A DNA stretch of 17,412 nucleotides from JBLHKW01 sp047618565 (GTDB lineage: Bacteria > Planctomycetota > UBA1135 > GCA-002686595): the NCBI GenBank assembly GCA_047618565.1, contig JBLHKW010000118.1, positions 1 to 17,412 on the forward strand, written 5' to 3'. This document shows, piece after piece, positions 1-7,333 of this stretch. The notes under the pieces are model-generated. The model was given only the letters and a program-made list of their open reading frames with translations, was not told the DNA's origin and searched no databases. Every line of letters begins with the position of its first letter. Position 1 is the stretch's first letter. A program made the position numbers and the translations under genes.

Positions 1-608
1 CGCAGCCAGCCCGCGAAGGCGATCGCCTCGACGAAGCGCCCGCGCTCCGGGATCAACACGATGGCCTCGCGCTTGCCCTGCGTGCGGTCCAGGCCGAGCG
101 CCCGGCCACTGCGCATGCGCAGCGCGAAACTCTCCGACGCGGCGCGCTCGTCCTCGCCCGCCTCGCTGAGGTCCAGGGCCAGGTGTCCGCCCTCCTCCGG
201 GAAGGTCCATTTTTCGGGCTTCCACGACTTGATCCAGCGCGCCAGGGCCTTGACCTCTTCCTCGGCGGCGTCCGCCTCATCGCCGTCCACCTGCAACCAC
301 TCGAGCCACTGCTCCTGAGCCTGCAGCAGAGCCTTCACCACGCGCTTGAACTCCTTGCTGGAGTCCCCCTTGGTCAAGGAGGGGTGCGGCAGGTAGATGT
401 CGAACAGGCCCAGCTGAACCTGGACGAACTCCTGCGCCAGGAAATCCTCGAAGGTGACGTCACCCGGTGAGTTTTCGGCGCGGTCAAAGCCCTCCAGGAA
501 ACTGCGCGCCAGGACCGGGTGGTCCACGTCGGCGCGGGCAGCGGTACTCGCCGAAACGGAAACTAGAACGATGGCGGCGAGGCGAGCGATGTTGTTCATG
601 GCCTTCAT
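1..608 (-). CDS. Exported protein of unknown function, N-terminal part (runs off left edge)
   Basis: I do not recognise this protein. The reading frame is open from an ATG at 608 down to base 1 without a stop, so the C-terminus lies outside the window. It begins MKAMNNIARLAAIVLVSVSA, a typical signal peptide (Lys at 2, hydrophobic core, small residues), with likely cleavage after TAARA, so the mature part is exported. The mature region is acidic and helical, with about 200 residues visible and stretches such as EFVQVQLGLFDIYLPHPSL and QEQWLEWLQVDGDEADAAEE. An in-frame ATG at 599 is an alternative start; 608 is preferred because it supplies the basic N-terminus. No clear Shine-Dalgarno is seen before either. 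It is transcribed in the same direction as the STT3 gene upstream, 172 bases away. The opposite strand is also open here, but without a signal peptide or recognisable domain. Confidence 0.6.
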   Translation of the reverse strand, partial: MKAMNNIARLAAIVLVSVSASTAARADVDHPVLARSFLEGFDRAENSPGDVTFEDFLAQEFVQVQLGLFDIYLPHPSLTKGDSSKEFKRVVKALLQAQEQWLEWLQVDGDEADAAEEEVKALARWIKSWKPEKWTFPEEGGHLALDLSEAGEDERAASESFALRMRSGRALGLDRTQGKREAIVLIPERGRFVEAIAFAGWL

Positions 609-726
609 ATGTGTGTCGAAATAAGTACGCGGAGGGCCAGGTCCAGCGTGTCGATGACCTCCAGGGGAGGCGATCACCCCGTAAGCGTCATCCGACGACC
701 CATACGCACGCAGCATTGACTTGTTT

Positions 727-744
727 ATCGCCATTTACGGCGAT
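727..744. other. Small inverted repeat between STT3-like gene and the next minus-strand gene
   Basis: ATCGCC and GGCGAT form a perfect 6-bp stem around the loop ATTTAC, 37 bases beyond the STT3-like stop on the minus strand. There is no T-run after it on either strand, so it is not a textbook intrinsic terminator. It could be a weak terminator, an mRNA-stabilising hairpin or chance. The rest of the 609-780 gap shows no convincing gene. Confidence 0.3.
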
Positions 745-780
745 CGAACGAAGTCGAAGCCAATCCCGGGACGAATTGGG

Positions 781-3096
781 TCAGGGACCCGGTACCTCGA
801 CCGCCCCACCCGCGCCCACGGCTTGCTCGGGAACGCGCAGTTCCCCGCGGCGAGCGCCCAGCGACCAGCGCAGGGGTCCGATGCTGGGCACACCCGCATC
901 CGAAGCCGTCGCATAGGGCACGAGCAGCTGCGCCAGGCCATCCGGGCCGACGAGCGCCGACGAGCGCCATACGCGCTCCCGTGCGACGCCTGGGTACCCC
1001 AGGCGCATCGCGCCCCGCAACACCTCTCCGGGATTCCCCTGAGCCCGTACGCGAGCTCCGGGGACGCGCTCGAAGACCGCCCCGACGGGCGCGGGCCCGA
1101 GCGACCCGATGCGCTCGTGATCCCGGTAGCGATCGGGCGAGAGGTACACCATCCGCAGCGTCCCCAGCCCGCCCAGCTCCGACGCGTCACCCGCGCCCTG
1201 TCCGGCGGGCAACGGCCCCCCCATCTGGGCCGACATGCGCGCCCCCATGCCCTCCAGCCAGAGCGGCCCGCGACCCGCCGTGCCCACGGCCCAGGCATCG
1301 AACTCCTGTCCATGCAAGACGCGTAACATCGAATCGAGATTGCGGCGGAAGCGACTGGTGATGACCACGTAGCGCGACCGGTGGCTGTCCATGATCCGTG
1401 CCGCAGCAATCTCGGAACGCGCGAGGAAGAAGCGCCACGGATCCAGGTAGCTATCGAGTCCGAGATACGACCCGAAGTTCGTCGCGACCACGGGCCGCTC
1501 GCCAGCCCAGACGATGTCGTGCCCGAGATCCCACTGTGCCAGCACGCTGTAGTCCGGAGCCGCGCCCGGTTCTGGAGTCGCCTTGCTCAACCAGCGCAGG
1601 AGTTCGCGCTGCCCACGGGCACGGGTCAGCTCCGGCCCCGCGGGCCGCGCGGCGCCGATCTCACGCGCACGGGTCATGGCGAGCGTTGCCGGATGGGCAG
1701 CGACCGCCGCGAGGCAGATCAGCAGGAATGCGGACCGCTGAAACCGGATGCGTGTACCGACGGACAGGTAGAGGCGGCCCGCGCCCCAGCCGAGCAGCAC
1801 GACCTGGCTCGGCAAGACCAGGTCGGCAAAACGTCGGTGCAGACACGCCTGCAGCAGCAGGACGGGAAAGGCGACGATCCAGGGCGCCCACTCGGTGGCT
1901 CCGCGCATGCTCGCGCGCAGAGCTAGAACCCAGGCCGCGAGCGCGAGCGGAAGCGTGTAACCGAGGTACTTGAAGAGCGGCAGAGCGCCCTCCGTTGAGT
2001 TTGCAAGCGGTCGCGACTCGTTCGTGAAACTCATGAACGGTCCGCCGCCACGCGCCCACACGAGCGCCTCCTCGAGGGGTTGCGCCATGGGCGAACGCAG
2101 CACGATGACGACCAGGCCCACCGGCAACAGCAGCGCCATCCAGGGCGCACGCCGCACGACGCCGCGCAGGCCGCGAGTCAGGGGCATGCAGGCAAAGAAG
2201 AGGAAGCCGAGAGCCAGCAGGAGCAGATGGACCGTGGTCAGGTTGATGATCGCGGTCGGTGTTTGAAGCGCCCAGGGACTGCCCACTGCGGCCGGCAACA
2301 GGATGATGAATGCCGCGCCGTGCAGGGTGGCGCCGAACGCGGCCAGGCCGCGCTGGAGCGCCGGTGCGCCGAACAGACACAGGCCGATGAGCGCCAGGTC
2401 AAAGAGCGCCAGGAGCTCGAGCGCGGCGACCCACGAGCCGATCGAGAGGCCGAACAGAACACCGCAGAAGGTGCCGCTGAGGGTACTGCGTGGGACATCC
2501 TCGAGGGCTGCGCGACGCAGGCTGAAGGAGCCCCAGACGAGGGCCAGGGTGTACAGCATCGAGACCCACGCGTGGTGGTCGCCGTTGCCCACGAAGGCGT
2601 AACGGATCGAGCCGAAGGCCAGGGCGTGGCTCAGACCGGCGACCGCGCCCGCCAGCACGCGCGCGCCCCTACCGCGTGACAGAGCTGCGGCCGCGAGCGC
2701 CACGAGCACCGAGCCCAGGGCGGAGAACAGCGCGGGCCAGGTGGCCACGGCGCGCTCGACGAAGCGCTTCCGGGCCAGCTCGTCGTGCGGCGCAAACGGG
2801 CGCACCAGGGCATGCAGGACGAGGGTGTAATACGGCGGCCAGGGGATCGCCGCCGCCGGATCGTTCTCGGCGGAGAAGGCCAGATACGGATCGCGGATGG
2901 CCACGGGCAGGCCCTCGCGCAGGCTGCGCTCGACCCGCCGCATGTGGTAGAGCCCATCCGGGTCCGAAGAGAACCAGTGCGCGCGATCGCCGTCCTCGGC
3001 CAGGGGCTCGTTGCGCAGGTTGTTGGTGCTGCGCACACCGAACGAGAGCAACGCCAGGAGCAGGAGCCAGGGCGCTGTGCGTAGGATGCGCACCAT
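781..3096 (-). CDS. STT3-family oligosaccharyltransferase (PglB/AglB-like), integral membrane
   Basis: A 771-residue multi-pass membrane protein of the GT-C fold that by family transfers a lipid-linked glycan to asparagine side chains on the outer face of the inner membrane. An N-terminal TM (8-22) leads into the first outer loop with DPDGLYHMRR at 45-54 (acidic metal-site motif) and PWPP at 85-88. GNGDHHAW at 170-177 is the second acidic/His motif. SFTNESRPL at 356-364 supplies the likely loop-5 catalytic Glu (E360). QWDLGHDI at 521-528 stands where STT3 has WWDYG, followed by ERPVVATNFGSYL, as in other bacterial STT3 homologues. A soluble domain, probably beta-rich, closes the chain. The start is ATG 3096, which overlaps the upstream TGA by one base (TGATG) and opens a signal-anchor. 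A 910-residue reading from 3513 would run 139 residues back inside the upstream gene and is rejected. Family call is firm; glycan and acceptors are unknown. Confidence 0.85.
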   Translation of the reverse strand: MVRILRTAPWLLLLALLSFGVRSTNNLRNEPLAEDGDRAHWFSSDPDGLYHMRRVERSLREGLPVAIRDPYLAFSAENDPAAAIPWPPYYTLVLHALVRPFAPHDELARKRFVERAVATWPALFSALGSVLVALAAAALSRGRGARVLAGAVAGLSHALAFGSIRYAFVGNGDHHAWVSMLYTLALVWGSFSLRRAALEDVPRSTLSGTFCGVLFGLSIGSWVAALELLALFDLALIGLCLFGAPALQRGLAAFGATLHGAAFIILLPAAVGSPWALQTPTAIINLTTVHLLLLALGFLFFACMPLTRGLRGVVRRAPWMALLLPVGLVVIVLRSPMAQPLEEALVWARGGGPFMSFTNESRPLANSTEGALPLFKYLGYTLPLALAAWVLALRASMRGATEWAPWIVAFPVLLLQACLHRRFADLVLPSQVVLLGWGAGRLYLSVGTRIRFQRSAFLLICLAAVAAHPATLAMTRAREIGAARPAGPELTRARGQRELLRWLSKATPEPGAAPDYSVLAQWDLGHDIVWAGERPVVATNFGSYLGLDSYLDPWRFFLARSEIAAARIMDSHRSRYVVITSRFRRNLDSMLRVLHGQEFDAWAVGTAGRGPLWLEGMGARMSAQMGGPLPAGQGAGDASELGGLGTLRMVYLSPDRYRDHERIGSLGPAPVGAVFERVPGARVRAQGNPGEVLRGAMRLGYPGVARERVWRSSALVGPDGLAQLLVPYATASDAGVPSIGPLRWSLGARRGELRVPEQAVGAGGAVEVPGP

Positions 3097-5039
3097 CAGC
3101 CGTCGGGTTGCAGGAATGCGGCGCACTCGCGGCGCAGGCGCAGGAGCTCGGGTTGGCGCTCGTTGCAGCGGCGCTCCACGTCGCCGAGCCGGTTCCACTC
3201 GTGATCGAAAAACTCGATCTCTCCACGGTCGAGCCACAGGCACATGATGTCGTCGGCCGACACGACGCCGATCGACGACCAGCCGGCCACGACGCGGTCG
3301 CGTCGATCGAGCGGCGCGAACAGGCTCTCGCCGAGGCTGTAGTCGGCGCGCCGGGCAGGATCCGCTCCGAGCAGTTCGAGCAAGGAACCCGACACATCCA
3401 CGTGCGAGGTCGGGCGAGTCTCGAGGCCGGGCTCGACACCGGGGCCCTTCATGAAGAACGGTACGCACACCTGGGCCGGCGAGAAATTGCTGGTGTGGCC
3501 CCAGAACCCGCACTCCTGAAACTCCTCGCCGTGGTCCCCGGTCACGATCACGACGGTCTGTTCGAATCCGGCCGTCTCCTCGATCGCCGCCAGGATGGAG
3601 CTCGCCGTACGGTCAGCGTGCACGACGGAATTCCTGTAGCGGTTCGAGACGCGCTCGACGAGATCCGGGTCGGCGCCGCGCGCGAGTTCGAGGTAGTCGA
3701 AGCGCTCGATGGCGGGCTCGAAGGGGCCGCCCGGATTCGAGTAGGGCTGGTGCGGCGCATCCAGCAACAGGAATGCGAAGAACGGTCGCTCCCCAGCGCG
3801 CGTCTCCAGCCACGACGCAAAACTCGATGCCATCTCGGCGTCCCGTTCGTGGGGCTGCTGCGCCGGGTAGTCGTCCTGGACCTGATCCGGGTCGAGATTG
3901 GCCCACGCGGTCTGGTCGAACTCCGGGAAACTCATCGATGCGCTCGAGAAGACGCGCATGTCGTAGCCGAGGGCGTCGAGGGTCTCGAGCAACACGGGCG
4001 GACGACGCGCTTCCAGTACGGGGAACCAATAGGGGCCGTGCAGACCGTACAGCAAGGAGAACAGGCCGAAGCGCGTGCCGTTGCCCCCGGAGATGTGCTC
4101 GCCGAACACGCGCGCGCCCTCGGAGAACTTCCACAGGTTCGGGGTCAACTCGGGACTGAAAGCATCGCGACGCCAGGAGTCGACCACGAGCATCACCACG
4201 TTCGGGCGCGGCCCGGCGTCGTCGACCTCGGCCGGCGCATGGGGATAGGCGAGCGACCCGGTCGTCACGAGTTGCGCCAGGGCGGCCGCGCCGTCCGGGG
4301 CGGGTGTCAGGTGGATGCGCGGATAGAGCGGCAGTCCGCGGCAGGCGCTCTCGAGATCGTGGTCGCGCGCCGCGTGCGCGGCCGCGTAGCCGCTCTTCTC
4401 GACCAGGACCACGGCCAGCACGCACCCGCCGACGAGGGCCACGGGCCGACCCCAGTGCCTCTGCGCCCGGTCCTTGCGCAGCTCCGCGCGCCGCAACAGG
4501 AAGCGCCAGAGCACAGCCTGCGCGGCGGTCAGCAACACCAGGGCGAGTGCGACCGGCGCCCAGACCTGGCTCCCGAGGTGGACGGCGTCTGCCGATCCGG
4601 GCGTGCTCAGCACGTTCCAGGTAGCGCTGTTCATGTGGTAGCCAAGCAGGCGGTAGACCACCGTGTCGGCGTACAGGAAGACCAGGAATGCCGCGCCGCC
4701 GAAGGCCTGCAAGCCACCGGAGACGCGCCTCGAACCCAGGGTCATGTGACAGGCTGCCATCCAGGCCCCGGGGACCAGGGCCCAGGTCGCGACGCTGGAA
4801 ACGAGTGCGACGGGCAGGAAGAGCCGCACGTGGATCGAGACCTCGGCCGCTGGCTCGTCGAGCCAGAGCCGGCCCAGGGCGACCCCGAGCGCCAGATTGA
4901 CCAGCCACAGCCCGAGGCTGGCCCGGAGACGGGCCGAGCCGCCTTCAGCGCTGGAGCTGGCACCTGGCCGACGCGCCGTCCGGGGGCCGGGCGCGTCGAG
5001 TGATCCGCGAGCAGTGTGCACGGACGCGATTCTAACCAC
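3096..5039 (-). CDS. YejM/PbgA-like inner-membrane sulfatase-fold protein
   Basis: A 647-residue protein with five predicted TM helices (about 41-60, 70-95, 112-134, 157-180, 198-215), then a large periplasmic alkaline-phosphatase/sulfatase domain. The layout matches enterobacterial YejM/PbgA (LapC), which monitors LPS through LapB and LpxC. Family marks are LLGYHMNSATWNVL at 131-144, PNVVMLVVDSWRRDAFSPEL at 279-298, SGGNGTRFGLFSLLYGL at 317-333 and TGDHGEEF at 500-507, with GFWGHTSNFSPAQVCVP after it. Putative metal ligands D287, T322, D502, H503 and H515 are all present, so unlike a pure pseudoenzyme it may be catalytic. A phosphoethanolamine- or phosphoglycerol-transferase role is an alternative. 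It is the first gene of the pair with STT3. Start 5039 gives a long basic N-terminal tail before TM1; a start further in is possible, for example at the GTG seven codons on. Confidence 0.75.
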   Translation of the reverse strand: MVRIASVHTARGSLDAPGPRTARRPGASSSAEGGSARLRASLGLWLVNLALGVALGRLWLDEPAAEVSIHVRLFLPVALVSSVATWALVPGAWMAACHMTLGSRRVSGGLQAFGGAAFLVFLYADTVVYRLLGYHMNSATWNVLSTPGSADAVHLGSQVWAPVALALVLLTAAQAVLWRFLLRRAELRKDRAQRHWGRPVALVGGCVLAVVLVEKSGYAAAHAARDHDLESACRGLPLYPRIHLTPAPDGAAALAQLVTTGSLAYPHAPAEVDDAGPRPNVVMLVVDSWRRDAFSPELTPNLWKFSEGARVFGEHISGGNGTRFGLFSLLYGLHGPYWFPVLEARRPPVLLETLDALGYDMRVFSSASMSFPEFDQTAWANLDPDQVQDDYPAQQPHERDAEMASSFASWLETRAGERPFFAFLLLDAPHQPYSNPGGPFEPAIERFDYLELARGADPDLVERVSNRYRNSVVHADRTASSILAAIEETAGFEQTVVIVTGDHGEEFQECGFWGHTSNFSPAQVCVPFFMKGPGVEPGLETRPTSHVDVSGSLLELLGADPARRADYSLGESLFAPLDRRDRVVAGWSSIGVVSADDIMCLWLDRGEIEFFDHEWNRLGDVERRCNERQPELLRLRRECAAFLQPDG

Positions 5040-5174
5040 TGCACGAGCGGGAAGCCTCCCCCTGACTCCAGTGGACCCGCGGGCGCGACCTGGCGGCCCG
5101 GGTATCCGCGAGGGGTCATGGGGTCGGGATTATCCAGGTCTCGACGGAAGCCTGAGCTGAGGGGCGGACCGGGC

Positions 5175-5203
5175 TTGCCCAGCGGGCGCAAGCCGAGTAT
5201 CTT
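5175..5203 (+). promoter_or_regulatory. Sigma-70-type promoter for tRNA-Ser
   Basis: TTGCCC (5175-5180) and TATCTT (5198-5203) are separated by exactly 17 bases. A transcript starting about seven bases later would begin near 5210, some 14 bases before the mature tRNA. The spacer is part of an imperfect palindrome: GGCTTGCCC, then AGC, then GGGCGCAAGCC. Predicted by eye only. Confidence 0.45.
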
Positions 5204-5223
5204 CCGCCGCCGGTTCGACGAGC

Positions 5224-5315
5224 GGAGAGGTGGCAGAGCGGCCGAATGCGCCAGATTGCTAATCTGGTGACTCCATTATTGGGGTCCGGGGGTTCAAATC
5301 CCCCCCTCTCCGCCA
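5224..5315 (+). tRNA. tRNA-Ser (anticodon GCU)
   Basis: A complete class II cloverleaf with encoded CCA. The acceptor stem GGAGAGG (5224-5230) pairs with CCTCTCC (5305-5311), followed by discriminator G and CCA (5313-5315). The anticodon stem CCAGA/TCTGG encloses the loop TTGCTAA, with anticodon GCT at 5258-5260. This reads AGC and AGU serine codons. The T stem is GGGGG/CCCCC around TTCAAAT (5293-5299). The long variable arm, about 5268-5287 (TGACTCC...GGGGTCC), is the serine hallmark. Confidence 0.97.
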
Positions 5316-5333
5316 TTCGCCGAACCCGCCGCC

Positions 5334-5927
5334 ATGCTCGACGCCATGTCACGCGCTCGCCCCGCACGGCCCACCCGCGCCGCCGCCCTCGATGCGGGCG
5401 GATCACGGCATCGCCCTGCGTGCCGGCCGTATGTTGCACTGGCCCTGGCCGCATGGCTCGCGCTCGCAGCCTGCGCCCCACAGCGCATCCTTACCGTCGA
5501 GTCCTACCCCCCCGGCGCGGTGGTCCGGCTCGACGAACGGGTGATCGGGCGCACGCCCCTGGACTACCCCTTCGATCACTACGGGCAGCGACGCATCACC
5601 CTCTACCTGCCCGGCTACCGAACCTGGTCACGCCGGCTCGAACTCTCGCCCCCCTGGCACGCACGCTTCCCGATCGACATCGTGACGGAGCTGCTGATCC
5701 CGATCGGCCTACGCGACCAGCACGAGGTCTGGGTCGTGCTCGAGAATGACGAGGTGGTCGGGGGTCACCCGGACCTCGGCCCGCTGCTCGAGCGTGCACG
5801 CGAGATGCGGGCGCGCGGAGCGCAGATCCGCGAGGAGGAAGCCAAGGCTACGGGCGGTGCGAGCGAGGGTGAGACCGAAGCTCCCACGGATGACGTGCCG
5901 GAGGCACCGCCCGAGGAACAACCGTGA
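5334..5927 (+). CDS. PEGA-domain lipoprotein
   Basis: A 197-residue predicted lipoprotein. A long Arg/Pro-rich leader is followed by the hydrophobic stretch VALALAAWLALAAC with the lipobox cysteine at residue 47. The mature part opens with a PEGA domain at about 53-95: LTVESYPPGAVVRLDERVIG, RTPLDYPFDHYGQRRITLYL and PGYRTWSRRLEL. PEGA domains are small extracytoplasmic beta modules often tied to the cell surface. The C-terminal 50 residues are Glu-rich and probably disordered (EEEAKATGGASEGETEAPTDD). The ATG at 5334 is the first in frame, and 5346 (MSRARPARPT) is an equally plausible start that shortens the unusually long leader; neither has a clear ribosome-binding site. Its stop overlaps the GTG of murD (GTGA), so the two are likely translated together. 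It begins 18 bases after the tRNA CCA end and may share that transcript. Confidence 0.75.
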   Translation: MLDAMSRARPARPTRAAALDAGGSRHRPACRPYVALALAAWLALAACAPQRILTVESYPPGAVVRLDERVIGRTPLDYPFDHYGQRRITLYLPGYRTWSRRLELSPPWHARFPIDIVTELLIPIGLRDQHEVWVVLENDEVVGGHPDLGPLLERAREMRARGAQIREEEAKATGGASEGETEAPTDDVPEAPPEEQP

Positions 5928-7330
5928 GGTCGGAACGTGGCGCGGCCGGCTACTGGCGCGATCGCCCGGTGACGGTCATGGGCCTGGGCCTGTTCGGCGG
6001 CGGCGCCGGGGTCGCACGCTGGTTTGCCGAGCGAGGCGCACGGGTCACCGTGACCGACCTGCGCGACGCCGAGGAACTGGCTCCGAGCCTCGCGCAACTC
6101 GAGGACCTCGAGCTGCGCATGGTCCTCGGTGGGCACGATGAACGCAATTTCGTCGAGACCGAGTGCGTGATCGCGAACGCCGCGGTGCCGCCGAACAACC
6201 GCTACCTGGCCAGGGCGCGCGAACACGGAGTCGAGGTGACCACCGAGCTGGGTCTGTTCGTGGAGCTGTGCGCTCTGCCCCAGATCTGGGTCAGCGGCAC
6301 CCAGGGCAAGAGCTCGACCGCGAATGCCCTGGCACAGTTGCTGCGGGCCTCGGGGCGCGCCGTGCGCCTGGCGGGGAACATCGGACGCTCGTTGCTGGCC
6401 GAGCTGGCCGAAGGTAACCGGCCCGGACGGGTGCAACGCAGCTCCGAGGACACGTTCATCGTGGAGGTGTCCTCCTACCAGCTGGAATGCCTCCCCGCGG
6501 ACATCGCAAGCCGACGCGCGCAGTCCAGGGTGCAGACGATCGTGATCACGAACGTGCTCGTCGATCACCTCGAACGGCACGGAACGATCGAAGCGTACGT
6601 GGACGCCAAGGCGCGCCTGTTCGAGGCCCTGACCACCGGTGGCAACGCGCTCCTCCCGGCTGGAGACACGCGCCTGAGCGAGCGCGCGCCGGCGGATTGT
6701 CGGACCGTCGAGCACGCGCCAGAGAGCGCGCCCGAGCTCGGCCTGCGCGCCGGCCGCTTCGCCCTCGGCGACGTGGACCTCGGCAAAGTGGACCAGCTGC
6801 AACTGCCCGGGGAATTCCAGATCGCCAACGTCCTCGCGGCCCTCGGAGCCGCTCACCTGGCGGGAGTTCCCGCGCCGGCCCTGGCGGCGACCCTCCCACA
6901 TCTCGAGGGGCTGCCCCACCGCATGGAGCACCTGGGCACGCGCGACGGCCGATATATCATCGACAACGGCGTCTCCACCACGCCGGACTCGACCCTGGCC
7001 GCCCTGGACTCCGTCCGAACAGGATGCACGCTGATGCTGGGCGGGCGCACCAAGCGCGGACTTGGATTCGAACAGCTGGCAGCACGGGCGGCACAACGCT
7101 CGGCGCGCGTGATCGCCTTCGGACACGGCCGCGACGAGATCGGCACGAGCTTTCGCGAGGCGCAGGTGGAGGTGACCTGTTGCGCAACCCTCGAGGACGC
7201 GGTGCAGAATGCGCTGCAGCGGACCCCGGTCGGTGACACGCTGCTCTTCTCGCCCGCGGCCGCGAGCTTCGACGCCTATTCAAATTTCCGACAGCGCGCA
7301 CTCGCATTTCGTGCCGCGCTGGAGCACTGA
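5924..7330 (+). CDS. murD: UDP-N-acetylmuramoylalanine-glutamate ligase (MurD), divergent
   Basis: A 468-residue Mur ligase with the MurD three-domain order; MurD adds glutamate to UDP-MurNAc-L-Ala in the cytoplasm. Domain 1 has the loop VMGLGLFGGGAGVARWF (18-34) and VTVTDL. The central ATPase domain has SGTQGKSSTANAL (124-136), EVSSYQLE (181-188), DHLERHG (214-220) and DAKARLF (227-233), with K229 as the probable carbamylated lysine. Domain 3 has LPHRMEHLG (330-338), STTPDSTLAAL (351-361), LGGRTKRGLGF and FSPAAASFDAYSNF (442-455), the MurD C-terminal signature. Three usual motifs differ: GTNGK is GTQGK, the G-HN-N-AA motif reads GEFQIANVLAAL, and NDSKATN reads DNGVSTT. The start is GTG 5924, overlapping the PEGA gene stop; the Clp-N-like gene follows after three bases. 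D- or L-glutamate specificity cannot be read from this. Confidence 0.88.
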   Translation: MRSERGAAGYWRDRPVTVMGLGLFGGGAGVARWFAERGARVTVTDLRDAEELAPSLAQLEDLELRMVLGGHDERNFVETECVIANAAVPPNNRYLARAREHGVEVTTELGLFVELCALPQIWVSGTQGKSSTANALAQLLRASGRAVRLAGNIGRSLLAELAEGNRPGRVQRSSEDTFIVEVSSYQLECLPADIASRRAQSRVQTIVITNVLVDHLERHGTIEAYVDAKARLFEALTTGGNALLPAGDTRLSERAPADCRTVEHAPESAPELGLRAGRFALGDVDLGKVDQLQLPGEFQIANVLAALGAAHLAGVPAPALAATLPHLEGLPHRMEHLGTRDGRYIIDNGVSTTPDSTLAALDSVRTGCTLMLGGRTKRGLGFEQLAARAAQRSARVIAFGHGRDEIGTSFREAQVEVTCCATLEDAVQNALQRTPVGDTLLFSPAAASFDAYSNFRQRALAFRAALEH

Positions 7331-7333
7331 GCG

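Noticed and set aside
3097..3513. N-terminal 139-residue extension of the STT3-like protein
   Set aside because: It lies wholly within the YejM-like gene, is Arg/Pro-rich, and would put a soluble basic tail before a good signal-anchor start at 3096.
2676..5003. 775-codon open frame on the plus strand opposite the YejM-like and STT3 genes
   Set aside because: It is antisense to two genes with clear family motifs. Its translation is Arg/Ala/Gly/Pro-rich without recognisable domains, as expected for a shadow frame in GC-rich DNA.
5765..7126. 453-codon minus-strand frame opposite murD
   Set aside because: Antisense to a well-supported MurD; no domain or signal recognised.
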